Part shown: positions 41,436-49,755 of the stretch, piece after piece | Layout of the letters: the number at the start of each line of letters is the position of its first letter | Position numbering within the stretch: position 1 is the stretch's first letter | Source: SMWC01 sp045561055 | GTDB lineage: Bacteria; Pseudomonadota; Gammaproteobacteria; Steroidobacterales; Rariloculaceae | Direction of reading: 5' to 3' | NCBI GenBank assembly: GCA_045561055.1 | Contig: JBJKYL010000017.1 | Location: 62,001-126,000, forward strand | DNA length: 64,000 nucleotides | The notes under the pieces: model-generated | Databases searched by the model: none | What the model was told of the DNA's origin: nothing | Seen by the model: the letters and a program-made list of their open reading frames with translations, nothing else | Program-made: the position numbers and the translations under genes

Positions 41436-41945
41436 CTACCTTTCTCTCAGGCGCGTAATGACAACGGACTCGAGCCCCGTCAAACCAGCCTCCCGTCCAA
41501 ACTTAAGCGCAGCTTCATTTTTCGCACCATTTAGTTTCTCGCGTAAGGCTAGCAGTGCGCCAGCCCGATTGCCGCTCCCACAATGCACCAGTACTGGACC
41601 ATCGACTCCATTGAGAAATCGATCTAGCACACTAGCGTTCTCATAAGTCACACCATTTGCTCCAGCGACTGGTATAGATATGTAAGACATGCCGAGACTT
41701 TCCACCGTTTTTTGTTCATCTAGGCCGTGGTCCTCGGTAGCAAGACGAAGATCAATTACGGTTTTGTAACCGGAATCAGCTAGCGCTTTGAATCCAACGG
41801 CATCGGGTTGTCCTGACGTTGTAAGCCCATCCGACGGATCCATGCGGTTTCGCAACTCGACCTCTTGGGCAGATATGCCGAAGCAGAGAAGGCTAGCGAG
41901 TAGAAAACTACCGGATAGTGATTTTAAATTCGTTGTAACGCGCAT
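41436..41945 (-). CDS. exported protein-tyrosine-phosphatase-like (DUF442/BLH-like) protein
   Basis: 169 residues from ATG 41945 on the minus strand, with AGAGGG upstream. Signal peptide ends GISAQ. The dual-specificity phosphatase-like core has the opening RMDPSDGLTTSGQPD, which is typical of the beta-lactamase-hydrolase-like/DUF442 group, and the P-loop HCGSGNRAG (C-x5-R). Phosphatase or phosphatase-derived sulfur-related activity is possible. An exported member is uncommon. It is divergent from the histidine phosphatase gene, with about 290 bases without a recognised gene between. Confidence 0.78.
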   Translation of the reverse strand: MRVTTNLKSLSGSFLLASLLCFGISAQEVELRNRMDPSDGLTTSGQPDAVGFKALADSGYKTVIDLRLATEDHGLDEQKTVESLGMSYISIPVAGANGVTYENASVLDRFLNGVDGPVLVHCGSGNRAGALLALREKLNGAKNEAALKFGREAGLTGLESVVITRLRER

Positions 41946-42234
41946 ATTTGTTTTTCCCTCTATTAATTTCCTGACCTTGACTATACAGTTTTCATGTAAA
42001 AGTACGATCGAGATATTCACTATAATCTCGTTCGGGAGTATGTGTTTATATCGGTCTACTTCCGAACTCCTCGAGAGCGATTTTTTCGACCTGTTCTGCT
42101 TGAACGTGTTGACTATTTTACGTGAGTTTTTCGCTTACCCAGAGTGACAGACGAAATCTATTAGTATTATAAAGGCTGGTGTGGGCGGAGTGGCGATGAT
42201 AAAAATAGAGATTGCCTCGTCTGGGAGCTAAAAA

Positions 42235-42915
42235 ATGATAGTGACAATATCTGGATACAGATTTCAATTTGGTTTAACGCTAGGGATGTTTACCTTGGTT
42301 GCGGCGTTCGCGGTGAGTTTTGTCGCGGATGCACAGGTTGGTCCAGTTTCAGTTAACGATGCGGACGGGATGAAATTAGTGGAGGTCATCCGCGATGGCG
42401 GACTGGTGTTGGCTATTCGGCATGCAGATACTGGCGGTATGGCTTGCGATAGCAGCTATCGCTTGGGTGACCGTGCTGGTCAGAGAAATATTTCTTCCCT
42501 TGGCGAGGAGCAGTCTCGACGTCTCGGTGAAGCTATAAGAGAATTAAATGTGCCAATCGATCTGCCTGTTCTTACTGGGCCCGTTTACCGGGCTCGCGAT
42601 ACCGCCGAACTTGCGTTCGGAGTGGACAACGTGGAGGTGACTGACAGCCTATTAGCGGATGACTACGCTGGGCACCGTGTGAGCTGGGTGATTTCGGAAC
42701 ACCGACGTTTGCTGAATGAGAGCCCTGCTGATGGAGAGAATCGGATTATTATAGGTCATCGTACGCCAATATTGATGGCGCTGGATGGCCGAGTGAGTAG
42801 ATTTTTGTATCCTGAAGGTGCAGCAATTATCCTTCGCCCAGAGATGGATCGGCCAGAAATTCTGGGAATCTTTAACTTTGCACCAATTCAGAATCCTGGT
42901 ATCGATCGTTGTTAA
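42235..42915 (+). CDS. exported histidine phosphatase family protein
   Basis: 226 residues with a Sec signal ending VADAQ. The RHG-type motif is LAIRHADTGG (Arg62, His63), with the second conserved set TGPVYRARDTAEL and the distal His in IIGHRTPIL. This is the branch-2 or phosphoglycerate-mutase-like fold. It acts on a phosphorylated substrate in the periplasm, which I cannot identify. The start ATG at 42235 has no strong ribosome binding site. A 14-bp perfect palindrome, GTGAAGATCTTCAC, lies just downstream at 42930-42943. Confidence 0.8.
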   Translation: MIVTISGYRFQFGLTLGMFTLVAAFAVSFVADAQVGPVSVNDADGMKLVEVIRDGGLVLAIRHADTGGMACDSSYRLGDRAGQRNISSLGEEQSRRLGEAIRELNVPIDLPVLTGPVYRARDTAELAFGVDNVEVTDSLLADDYAGHRVSWVISEHRRLLNESPADGENRIIIGHRTPILMALDGRVSRFLYPEGAAIILRPEMDRPEILGIFNFAPIQNPGIDRC

Positions 42916-43287
42916 ATAGTTAGTGGTGAGTGAAGATCTTCACAAGCCGCTCCGACGATCGTCTGTTTCGTCCTCCGGATGCTGGGATCGGAGTCTCTAT
43001 CCCAGATCTCACTCGCTCGCCGATCTAGATGTTGCCGCATTCGATTTCCACGCCTCATAGTCGAGATCGGCTTCCAGCAGATTGTCAGAACCGGTCTAGA
43101 TGGTGAAATAACTTTCGTTCCTTTTCCCCATGAAGCCTTACGCTATCCTTAGACTCGGCTGCAATACATTCAGCCCTGACTTATCTGATTAGGCTACTAT
43201 CCTGCTTGACAGCGATGTAGTCAGAAGTCAGAGTGATGATGTATTTTTGTTTACACACTACGATCACAATAACTGGGGAGTAGTAAC
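42916..43287. other. intergenic region without recognised gene
   Basis: About 370 bases. It starts with the palindrome at 42930-42943, which lacks a T tract. A consensus TTGACA (43206-43211) lies upstream of the FAH gene but no good -10 is placed after it. A minus-strand open stretch near 43000-43090 contains the protein-like EADLDYEAWKS, without a start; I do not recognise it. Nothing else visible. Confidence 0.4.
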
Positions 43288-44424
43288 ATGCGAGCTACGT
43301 ATACATTCGTCGCGCTCGCGACGTTTTCGCTTTCCGGGCTTGTTTCCGCTCAAATTGGGTTGGATGCAGCGAGCACGGAGCCCTTTAAGCTTGGTACGTT
43401 TGAAATCAATGGCGTGCAGACGATTGGTATCGTTCTTCGGGATGAGATAATTATTGAGTTGGATGCTGCGAACGGCGAGTTAGAACGTAGTCCTACATAT
43501 CCGGCGGTGACTATGCCTGCTGATATGGTTGGGCTCATCGGCCAGTACGAATACGGACTGAAATACCGTCTCTACGAAATCGTGAATGATTTGACAGCAA
43601 ATGCTGCGCTGACGGGTAGTACCCGACCGAGTTTCGTGCACGATGTTGACGACGTCCGTACGCTTGCCCCTCTGATGCCTGGGAAGATGCTGAATGCTGC
43701 TGTGAATTTTTACAGTCATGTAGAGGAATCAGCCGGTGCGGAAGCTCAGCGGATAGCAGCAGAAGCTCGGCGCGCTTCGCGAGGAATCCCCTATCTGTTT
43801 ATCAAGCCTACCGAGGGAGCGGTGATCGGTCAGGGCGATGCTGTTGTGCTTCCTTATGGCCGGGATCGTATCGATTGGGAAGTTGAATTGGCTATCGTTA
43901 TCGGGCGGACAGCGAAATATGTTTCTGCAGATAACGCTGCAGACTATATTTTCGGTTACATGGTGAGTCTTGATATTTCCGATCGTGGTGGGCGTCCACC
44001 AGATTCTCGACCCGGATCGGATTGGTTGGTCGGCAAAGGCCATGATACCTTCGCGCCGCTTGGTCCTTGGATTGTGCCGAAGGAATTCTATGGTGACCCA
44101 ATGGTGCGTCTGAGCCAGCGACTTGAGCTCGATGGCGACGTGATGCAGGAAGCCGGCCCAGGCGATATGATTCATTCAATCTATGAACTTATCGAATATG
44201 GCTCTTCGATTATCACTCTTTATCCAGGCGATGTAGTTAATAATGGAACTTCGGGTGGAACGGGTAACGGTACGGCATACCGTGAGCGGCGATTCCTACA
44301 GCCCGGCGAAACAATCGTTGCTAGCATTGAGGGTATTGGTACGCTGACGTTGCCCGTTGAAGGTGAGTCTGCTCCACCAGAACGAACTGGTTCTTATCTG
44401 CCAGCGGTTAGTAGTTACCAGTAA
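43288..44424 (+). CDS. exported fumarylacetoacetate hydrolase family protein
   Basis: 378 residues with a clear Sec signal (ending LVSAQ). The FAH core shows FIKPTEGAVIGQGDAVVLP, metal-binding Glu in DWEVELAIVIG, GYMVSLDISDRG, KGHDTFAPLGPWIV and the catalytic loop NGTSGGTGNGT near the end. FAH enzymes hydrolyse or decarboxylate carbonyl substrates such as fumarylpyruvate and are normally cytoplasmic, so the signal peptide is unusual. The next gene is an exported CMD protein, separated by a hairpin. Reaction unknown. Confidence 0.85.
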   Translation: MRATYTFVALATFSLSGLVSAQIGLDAASTEPFKLGTFEINGVQTIGIVLRDEIIIELDAANGELERSPTYPAVTMPADMVGLIGQYEYGLKYRLYEIVNDLTANAALTGSTRPSFVHDVDDVRTLAPLMPGKMLNAAVNFYSHVEESAGAEAQRIAAEARRASRGIPYLFIKPTEGAVIGQGDAVVLPYGRDRIDWEVELAIVIGRTAKYVSADNAADYIFGYMVSLDISDRGGRPPDSRPGSDWLVGKGHDTFAPLGPWIVPKEFYGDPMVRLSQRLELDGDVMQEAGPGDMIHSIYELIEYGSSIITLYPGDVVNNGTSGGTGNGTAYRERRFLQPGETIVASIEGIGTLTLPVEGESAPPERTGSYLPAVSSYQ

Positions 44425-44438
44425 CTGGGGTATTGATG

Positions 44439-44474
44439 TACCGGCCGGTAAGCTCTCGGGCATACCGGCCGGTA
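44439..44474. repeat. 12-bp palindrome repeated in a hairpin
   Basis: TACCGGCCGGTA occurs at 44439-44450 and again at 44463-44474, 12 bases apart. Each unit is itself a perfect palindrome, so the pair can form one stem-loop of 12 bp with a 12-base loop. It lies between the FAH stop and the CMD start, 32 bases before the ATG at 44506. There is no T run after it, so it is not a classical terminator. It may be an RNA-processing or stabilising element, or a protein-binding site. Confidence 0.55.
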
Positions 44475-44505
44475 TGCGTTTTATAAACGAAAACGGGAGT
44501 GACAC

Positions 44506-45126
44506 ATGAAGCGTTTGTGTTTCATTTTGTTCTTTACGTTGTTTTGTACTTGTGCCTCCGTGCAGGCACAGGATCGAATGCCGCCTTTGGCCGAGGATGA
44601 AATGACTGAAGAGCAGGCGGCATCGGTTGCTGCGCTAGTAGAGGCTCGTGGTTATGGTCCTCGTGGTCCTTGGGTACCGCTGCTCAGGAGCCCAGAGGTT
44701 ATGACGCGAGCGCGAGCGATGGGTGATTATCTTCGCTATAACACGTCGCTTGAGCCACGTTTAAGTGAATTCCTTATTCTTCTGACAGCACGTGAATGGA
44801 CCCAGCAATACGAATGGTATGCGCATCATGATATAGCGCTCGAAGCCGGTATTAGTTCCGAGATTGTAGAGGCTATTGCTGATGGTCGCCGTCCCGATGG
44901 GATGGCGGAAGATCATGCCGTGTTATATGCGCTTTTCATCGAACTCAATCACACTAAACACGTTAGCGATGGTACTTATGCGCGTGCGATAGAGATATTT
45001 GGCGAGCGTGGTGTGATGGATACAATTGGGGTCATCGGGTATTACACGTTGTTAGCGATGGTCATGAATACGGCCCGTACCCCTACACCAGATAATGCAG
45101 TTATTCCGCTAGAACCCTTACCTTAG
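44506..45126 (+). CDS. exported carboxymuconolactone decarboxylase-like protein
   Basis: 206 residues with a Sec signal (ends VQAQ). The CMD/AhpD-like core has RLSEFLILLTAREWTQQYEW, the AHHDIALEAGIS helix, ADHAVLYALF and the C-terminal GYYTLLAMVMNT. The usual CXXC or EC/H motif of AhpD peroxidases is not seen; instead Glu, Trp and His fill the region, as in decarboxylase-type members. An exported CMD protein is unusual and it neighbours an exported FAH protein. Operon is plausible, as the gap is 81 bases with the hairpin inside. Confidence 0.78.
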   Translation: MKRLCFILFFTLFCTCASVQAQDRMPPLAEDEMTEEQAASVAALVEARGYGPRGPWVPLLRSPEVMTRARAMGDYLRYNTSLEPRLSEFLILLTAREWTQQYEWYAHHDIALEAGISSEIVEAIADGRRPDGMAEDHAVLYALFIELNHTKHVSDGTYARAIEIFGERGVMDTIGVIGYYTLLAMVMNTARTPTPDNAVIPLEPLP

Positions 45127-45322
45127 ATTTTGGTAGCTAGCCCGCTATTTCTGCCGGATGGGCTATCTAAAAAGAGTGCATGACGGACGTTCTCGTTACC
45201 GTGCCTAGTACCTATTATCCTGAAATGTTAAGAATAGCGAGCCGCGATATCGCGATCGTGGAGAATCCCTGAAAAATAAATTATTGTTACTTGCTAGGGT
45301 AATCGGGTCTGTACCGGCGTAG

Positions 45323-45481
45323 ATCGCGGAAAAAAAGATCGGCAGTATCGCTTTCACTCCCGGTATCTATAGTGAGAGCGTAGTCGCAGATTCTAGCGGC
45401 AATATCTATACGGGTTTAAGAGCACGTGAAGGAGAGCTCGAGGTTATAGATGATGCGTTGAAGCAGATCGTTATCGATTAG
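45323..45481 (+). pseudogene. C-terminal remnant of an NHL-repeat protein
   Basis: The 490 bases between the CMD gene and the reverse-strand DUF6152 gene hold one clear relic: 52 codons after a TAG (45320), without a start, ending TAG at 45479-45481. It reads KIGSIAFTPGIYSESVVADS then SGNIYTGLRAREGELEV, a blade like that in the NHL proteins nearby (compare VDSQGFIYTGE at the end of the gene at 35575). The rest of the gap has a short frame from ATG 45180 (30 residues) that I do not recognise. Low certainty. Confidence 0.35.
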
Positions 45482-45615
45482 GTTCGAGTGGTTATTTTTG
45501 CTGCTATTTAGATGACACTAAAAGTGCCACTAGGCCTGATGAAGCCCTCAGAACAGTGCCTAATATTCTAATGCAAGTCCTGACAGTCTCTTATAGAGGT
45601 TACTCTCGTTAACTC

Positions 45616-46005
45616 CTAATCTAGAGATTCTCGCAAAGGTACTGTATCGCCGTTCGGCATAACAATTTGATTAATCGCTATCGAGCGTCCGCTGTTTTTA
45701 GCGACACGGCCCGATATTTGTATCTGGTCACCAGGCCAAAACATATTCTTCGTCCACCCACCCCGAGCCAATCGGTTAGGTGCTGTTAATTCTGCCTGCC
45801 AGTTTTCTAATTCGCCTGCATCGTTGGTGATATTGAAATAGATCTGAACATGCGGGTTAATGAAGCGAAATTCTGTAACGGTCGCTGCAAGTGTAGCGAT
45901 TTCATTAGTGTAGGATGCCCGTCCATGGTGAGCCAGGCTCGCAGTAGTACAACCGTATATAGTTAATCCCGAGACGAAAAGGCCAATAAATCTTGATGTG
46001 CTCAT
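45616..46005 (-). CDS. DUF6152 exported protein, copy 3
   Basis: 129 residues on the minus strand. The signal peptide ends TASLA and the mature protein would begin HHGRASYT. The core FRFINPHVQIYFNIT, WQAELTAPNRLARGGW and GDQIQISGRVAKNSG fits the family. No partner gene is adjacent. It lies opposite to its neighbours, with an NHL relic before it and the MBL-fold gene divergent after. Confidence 0.8.
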   Translation of the reverse strand: MSTSRFIGLFVSGLTIYGCTTASLAHHGRASYTNEIATLAATVTEFRFINPHVQIYFNITNDAGELENWQAELTAPNRLARGGWTKNMFWPGDQIQISGRVAKNSGRSIAINQIVMPNGDTVPLRESLD

Positions 46006-46231
46006 AGGTTCACTGCACCTTCGATGGGTTCAAGAAAAAAATATTACTCAAAATTACTAATAGGCGTCGATTAGGCAATTTATTTGAGCGAAGTATCCTC
46101 GATCCAGGACTGCACTACCAGTACATTTTGGAACTGCTGAGCGCAGTTTTTCATGTTAGCCTTGGTTTGGGTCAAAACTGACGCGCTCTAACAGTCGTAT
46201 AGCGACGGCTAAAATAAGTCGGGGGAAGTTC

Positions 46232-47389
46232 ATGAAAAATTTAGATGAGGATTGGATTAATAGTGTCAGTCGTCGTGATGCAATAGCGATTGGTGTAGCA
46301 GGGGCCGGTGTTGGAATCGCGAATTTACTTGGCGGCAAGGTAGCGCTTGCGCAACGTCCTCAAGCCTTTCCACCGCCTAGGGATCCGAGTTTCGGCGATT
46401 CACCTAGTTGGGTTACGGAACTTAAGGAAATTGCGCCTAACTGCTATACCTACGTTCAGGGAAACGGGCCGCCGCATGACGGCGGCGGCATTAGTAATGC
46501 CGGTTTTGTCGTTGGTGATGATGGTGTTTTTGTATTCGACACGTTGAACGGTCCGGTGGCGGCCCGACCATTTCTTGCAAGAATTCGAGAAGTTTCAAGC
46601 AAACCGATTGAAAGGATCGCCTACACCCACCATCACGGTGACCATACCAATGGCGCTCAGGTTTTTATGAGTCCGGGAGTCGAGGTGGTTTCCTCAGAGT
46701 ATTGTCGTCATCGGACTATGCAGATGGTCGCGAGTATCGCTGGGGGTCCGGCTGATCCCGCGTATGGGGATATCAGTCCCACATTCGCTGACGGTGAGCC
46801 GCGACAATTAGTGCCCGCGACGACCGTCATCACGGGCAAGACGAGTTATTACTACGGTGGTACGGTGATCGAGCTCCTGCCAATCGAACCCGCGCATACC
46901 TGGGGGGATATACTCGTTCATTTGCCGGAACATAAGACGCTCTGGATGGGGGATAACGGTTTTTTCCACATGGCGCCCTATCTTCATAATAGCAACCCGA
47001 TCGGGTGGATGGCGCTTCTCGAGAGTCTCCTGGATATGGATCTCGAGATCATTGTGCCGGGTCACGGTCCGGTTGCTGGTAAGGCTGAAGTTCAGGAAAT
47101 GCTAGATTACATGGTTTTATTGCATGACGAAGCGAGGAAACGATTCGATAACGGTATGAGTGCTGGACAAGCGGCCGCCGAGATCCGGATGGGTAAGTTC
47201 GATAACTGGATGGGCGCGTCGAGAATCATCCTCAATCTCTATCGCTGGTACGAGGTGTTTGGAGGAGTATTGGAGCATCACATAAATCTGCCGGGACTCC
47301 GCGAAGCAACAGCCGAATACAACACCATTGTTGGTGGTACCGCGGAAGCACACTTGCGCGTCTATCGACATGACTTAAACCATAGCTAA
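46232..47389 (+). CDS. Tat-exported MBL-fold metallo-hydrolase
   Basis: 385 residues; ATG 46232 with GGGGGAAG upstream. The N-terminus has SRRDAIAIGVAGAGVGIANL, a Tat signal followed by cleavage near ALAQ (residue 46). The metallo-beta-lactamase motif is HHHGDH with His133, His135, Asp137 and His138. Further His residues are in the AHTWGDILVHLP and GHGPV segments. The C-terminal half has the YRWYEVFGGVLEHH region. This resembles quinoprotein-relay-system-type MBL hydrolases and glyoxalase-II-like enzymes; substrate unknown. The divergent DUF6152 gene is 226 bases away. Confidence 0.84.
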   Translation: MKNLDEDWINSVSRRDAIAIGVAGAGVGIANLLGGKVALAQRPQAFPPPRDPSFGDSPSWVTELKEIAPNCYTYVQGNGPPHDGGGISNAGFVVGDDGVFVFDTLNGPVAARPFLARIREVSSKPIERIAYTHHHGDHTNGAQVFMSPGVEVVSSEYCRHRTMQMVASIAGGPADPAYGDISPTFADGEPRQLVPATTVITGKTSYYYGGTVIELLPIEPAHTWGDILVHLPEHKTLWMGDNGFFHMAPYLHNSNPIGWMALLESLLDMDLEIIVPGHGPVAGKAEVQEMLDYMVLLHDEARKRFDNGMSAGQAAAEIRMGKFDNWMGASRIILNLYRWYEVFGGVLEHHINLPGLREATAEYNTIVGGTAEAHLRVYRHDLNHS

Positions 47390-47435
47390 GTACTGGTTCA
47401 CCCGGTTTTTGCCTTTTAAATAAGAGGAATTAAAA

Positions 47436-49598
47436 ATGCCCGCTCTAATTGTTCGACTCTTTTGGAGGGCGCGCTTGTCCGTTGTGAGCGTCCTTTTAGT
47501 TTCTGTGTTTGTCATCGGCTGTCAGCGCCCGCAAGCGCCATCCGATACTAACGTCAGTGAGTCTGTTGCGACAGTGGAGGCGGCGCTGACTTCGGGTTCC
47601 GCGACGTCGGGAATTACAGAAGTAGTTGTCGAGAGCGTAAGAGCTGCATTTGAAGGCCGCGAATTCGGCGATGTGGGTCCATACGAATGGATAGATGGAA
47701 AATTGACCGCTGAGATTGATCCTTTCGATCCGTACAACGCCGTGATTATTAACATCGATAGAGCTCCTCTAAATGCAAATGGACGTGTTGAATACACTGC
47801 CGAGTTTAGAATTTTGAAGCCCGTCGATATGACGCGCGGTAACAGTACGCTTTGGTACGACGTTATGAATCGCGGTAGTCAAAGAGCGTTCAATCTAATT
47901 CAGGGATTCCTTCCGAACCCCGGTGAATTTCCCGAGACGGCCGAAGATATTGGTGATGGGTTCTATTTGAATATGGGCTATACCATGGTCTGGAGCGGGT
48001 GGCAGGCAAGTGCTACCGGCCCAGATCGTATCGGCGCGGTGTTTCCTGTGGCCCTGAATCCTGATTCCTCGCCAATAACTGAATGGCGATCGACAGAACT
48101 TAGAGGTAATAACTCTGGTTCCGTTCCTATTGAAGATAGGCTTTATCCGACTGTATCTGCGAGCATGCCCGATGCGAAGTTGTATCGAAGAGATACGCCG
48201 CATGCTGAGCCAGTATTACTTCCGCGGGATTCTTGGCTATTTGCGACGTGTAATGATGGCAGCGTTCCGGTTCCGAGCGATGTCGATGTGTGTTTGGATG
48301 GTGGGTTTTCCGCAGACGCTTTGTACTTTCTCTACCACGAAGTACAGGATCCCATCGTCATGGGTATCGGCTTTGCCGCGGTTCGTGACGCGTCGTCGTA
48401 TTTTCGCTATGACACGTCGACAAATAACCCGTTGGTTTCCCGTTATGGAGGCGAAGGTGAAGCGCGAAATGTCATAACGACAGCGGTAGCATGGGGGCAG
48501 TCTCAGCCCGGCCGGTTTCTTCGCGATTTTATTTACCAGGGATTTAATAGGGATCCGGCGGGGCGTAAGACGTTTGATGGTGTTATTGCCACGACGGGCG
48601 GTGCACGTAAAACCAACACGAATTATCAATTCGGAAACCCTGGGCGTTTCGTGAGGAGCGTGATGGATCACTATGCTAAAGGCCTCGAGTTTCCGTTTAC
48701 GTATGCAACGATGCTAGATCCCCTTTCTGGTCGGGTTGATGGGATTCTGGCCCGCTGCAGTATTACGGATACCTGCCCGAAGATGATGCACTTCGATAGT
48801 GCTAATGAGTTGTGGGCAGCACGCGGGTCTCTAATTACGACGGATCCGCTTGGTCAACGCGATATAACGATACCCGATAACGTTCGGGTCTATCAGTGGG
48901 CTAGCACGCAGCATAGTCAGTCAGGATTTACCGGTTACGAGACGATCCAGGAACTCGAGGAAAAACGTGAAGTAGGTATGTGCGCCTACTATTCTAACAA
49001 CGCTATACCGCGAGAGAATCGTCGTGCGTTGGTTGTGGCTATGCAGGAGTGGGTGACGACTGGCAGGGAGCCGCCGCCGAGCGCGTACAATAGAATCGAT
49101 AACGGTACGCTTGTGCCATCGCTTCCTCAATCCGGTGTTGGGTTTCCGGATATTCCGGGCTCTCCATACACTGGCGTGGTCAATGATGGATACTTAAACG
49201 ACTACTTGGCAGACCCTATAAAACATACCTCTGCAGGATACACGGTCTTGGTGCCTAAAGTTGATCAGGACGGTAATGATATTGGGGGTCTTCGTGCGAC
49301 CCATATTCAGGTCCCGCTGGCGACCTACGTCGGCTGGAATTACCGCCGGTTCGGATATATAGAGGGCGGTGGCTGCAGTACGAGCGGTGCTTCTTTCCCA
49401 TTCGCGACGACCGTAGCGGAGAAGAGCGACGATCCGCGACTTTCCCTTGAGGAGCGTTACGGGACGCACGCGGGTTATGTCGAGCAAATTCGCGAATCAG
49501 TTCAACGCCAGGTGGATGCGAGACTTATGCTTCCGGACGATGCAGAGCTTCTGATCCGAAAAGCCCAAGGGCGAGATATCGGGTTACCAGCATCGTAA
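47436..49598 (+). CDS. alpha/beta-hydrolase-domain lipoprotein (Abhydrolase_10-like)
   Basis: 720 residues with a lipoprotein signal: MPALIVRLFWRARLSVVSV, then a hydrophobic run to the lipobox IGC (about residue 29). The mature protein has an N-terminal VRAAFEGREFGDVGPYEWID strand set, WYDVMNRGSQRAFN, and the large central domain with DGVIATTGGARKTN, which replaces a standard nucleophile elbow, as in the Abhydrolase_10 family I recall. The C-terminal part contains NAIPRENRRALVVAMQEW and VAEKSDDPRLSLEERYG. Such proteins are common in catabolic gene sets and lack a known reaction. Follows the MBL gene by 46 bases, so may be co-transcribed. Confidence 0.75.
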   Translation: MPALIVRLFWRARLSVVSVLLVSVFVIGCQRPQAPSDTNVSESVATVEAALTSGSATSGITEVVVESVRAAFEGREFGDVGPYEWIDGKLTAEIDPFDPYNAVIINIDRAPLNANGRVEYTAEFRILKPVDMTRGNSTLWYDVMNRGSQRAFNLIQGFLPNPGEFPETAEDIGDGFYLNMGYTMVWSGWQASATGPDRIGAVFPVALNPDSSPITEWRSTELRGNNSGSVPIEDRLYPTVSASMPDAKLYRRDTPHAEPVLLPRDSWLFATCNDGSVPVPSDVDVCLDGGFSADALYFLYHEVQDPIVMGIGFAAVRDASSYFRYDTSTNNPLVSRYGGEGEARNVITTAVAWGQSQPGRFLRDFIYQGFNRDPAGRKTFDGVIATTGGARKTNTNYQFGNPGRFVRSVMDHYAKGLEFPFTYATMLDPLSGRVDGILARCSITDTCPKMMHFDSANELWAARGSLITTDPLGQRDITIPDNVRVYQWASTQHSQSGFTGYETIQELEEKREVGMCAYYSNNAIPRENRRALVVAMQEWVTTGREPPPSAYNRIDNGTLVPSLPQSGVGFPDIPGSPYTGVVNDGYLNDYLADPIKHTSAGYTVLVPKVDQDGNDIGGLRATHIQVPLATYVGWNYRRFGYIEGGGCSTSGASFPFATTVAEKSDDPRLSLEERYGTHAGYVEQIRESVQRQVDARLMLPDDAELLIRKAQGRDIGLPAS

Positions 49599-49700
49599 TT
49601 GGATAAATCATGGAGCGGGGCCCTGTATAGGTAGGTTGTCAGACTGATAACTTCGACTCGATCGGCAAGCAGCGGCAGGGCCTCGAAGAATATTATTTGA

Positions 49701-49735
49701 TTGTTTATTATAAACAAATTAAATACTTATATAAT
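49701..49735 (+). promoter_or_regulatory. palindromic operator with promoter-like box upstream of the amidohydrolase
   Basis: TTGTTTATTATAAACAA at 49701-49717 is an inverted repeat of 8 bases around one central T. TATAAT lies at 49730-49735, about 20 bases before the GTG start of the amidohydrolase. The palindrome overlaps the place where a -35 box would sit, so a repressor bound there would block transcription. No regulator gene is adjacent. Confidence 0.35.
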
Positions 49736-49755
49736 AAACCTCGAGAGGGACTAAC

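Noticed and set aside
45180..45272. 30-residue ATG frame in the gap after the CMD gene
   Set aside because: Too short and no family features; not coupled to a gene.
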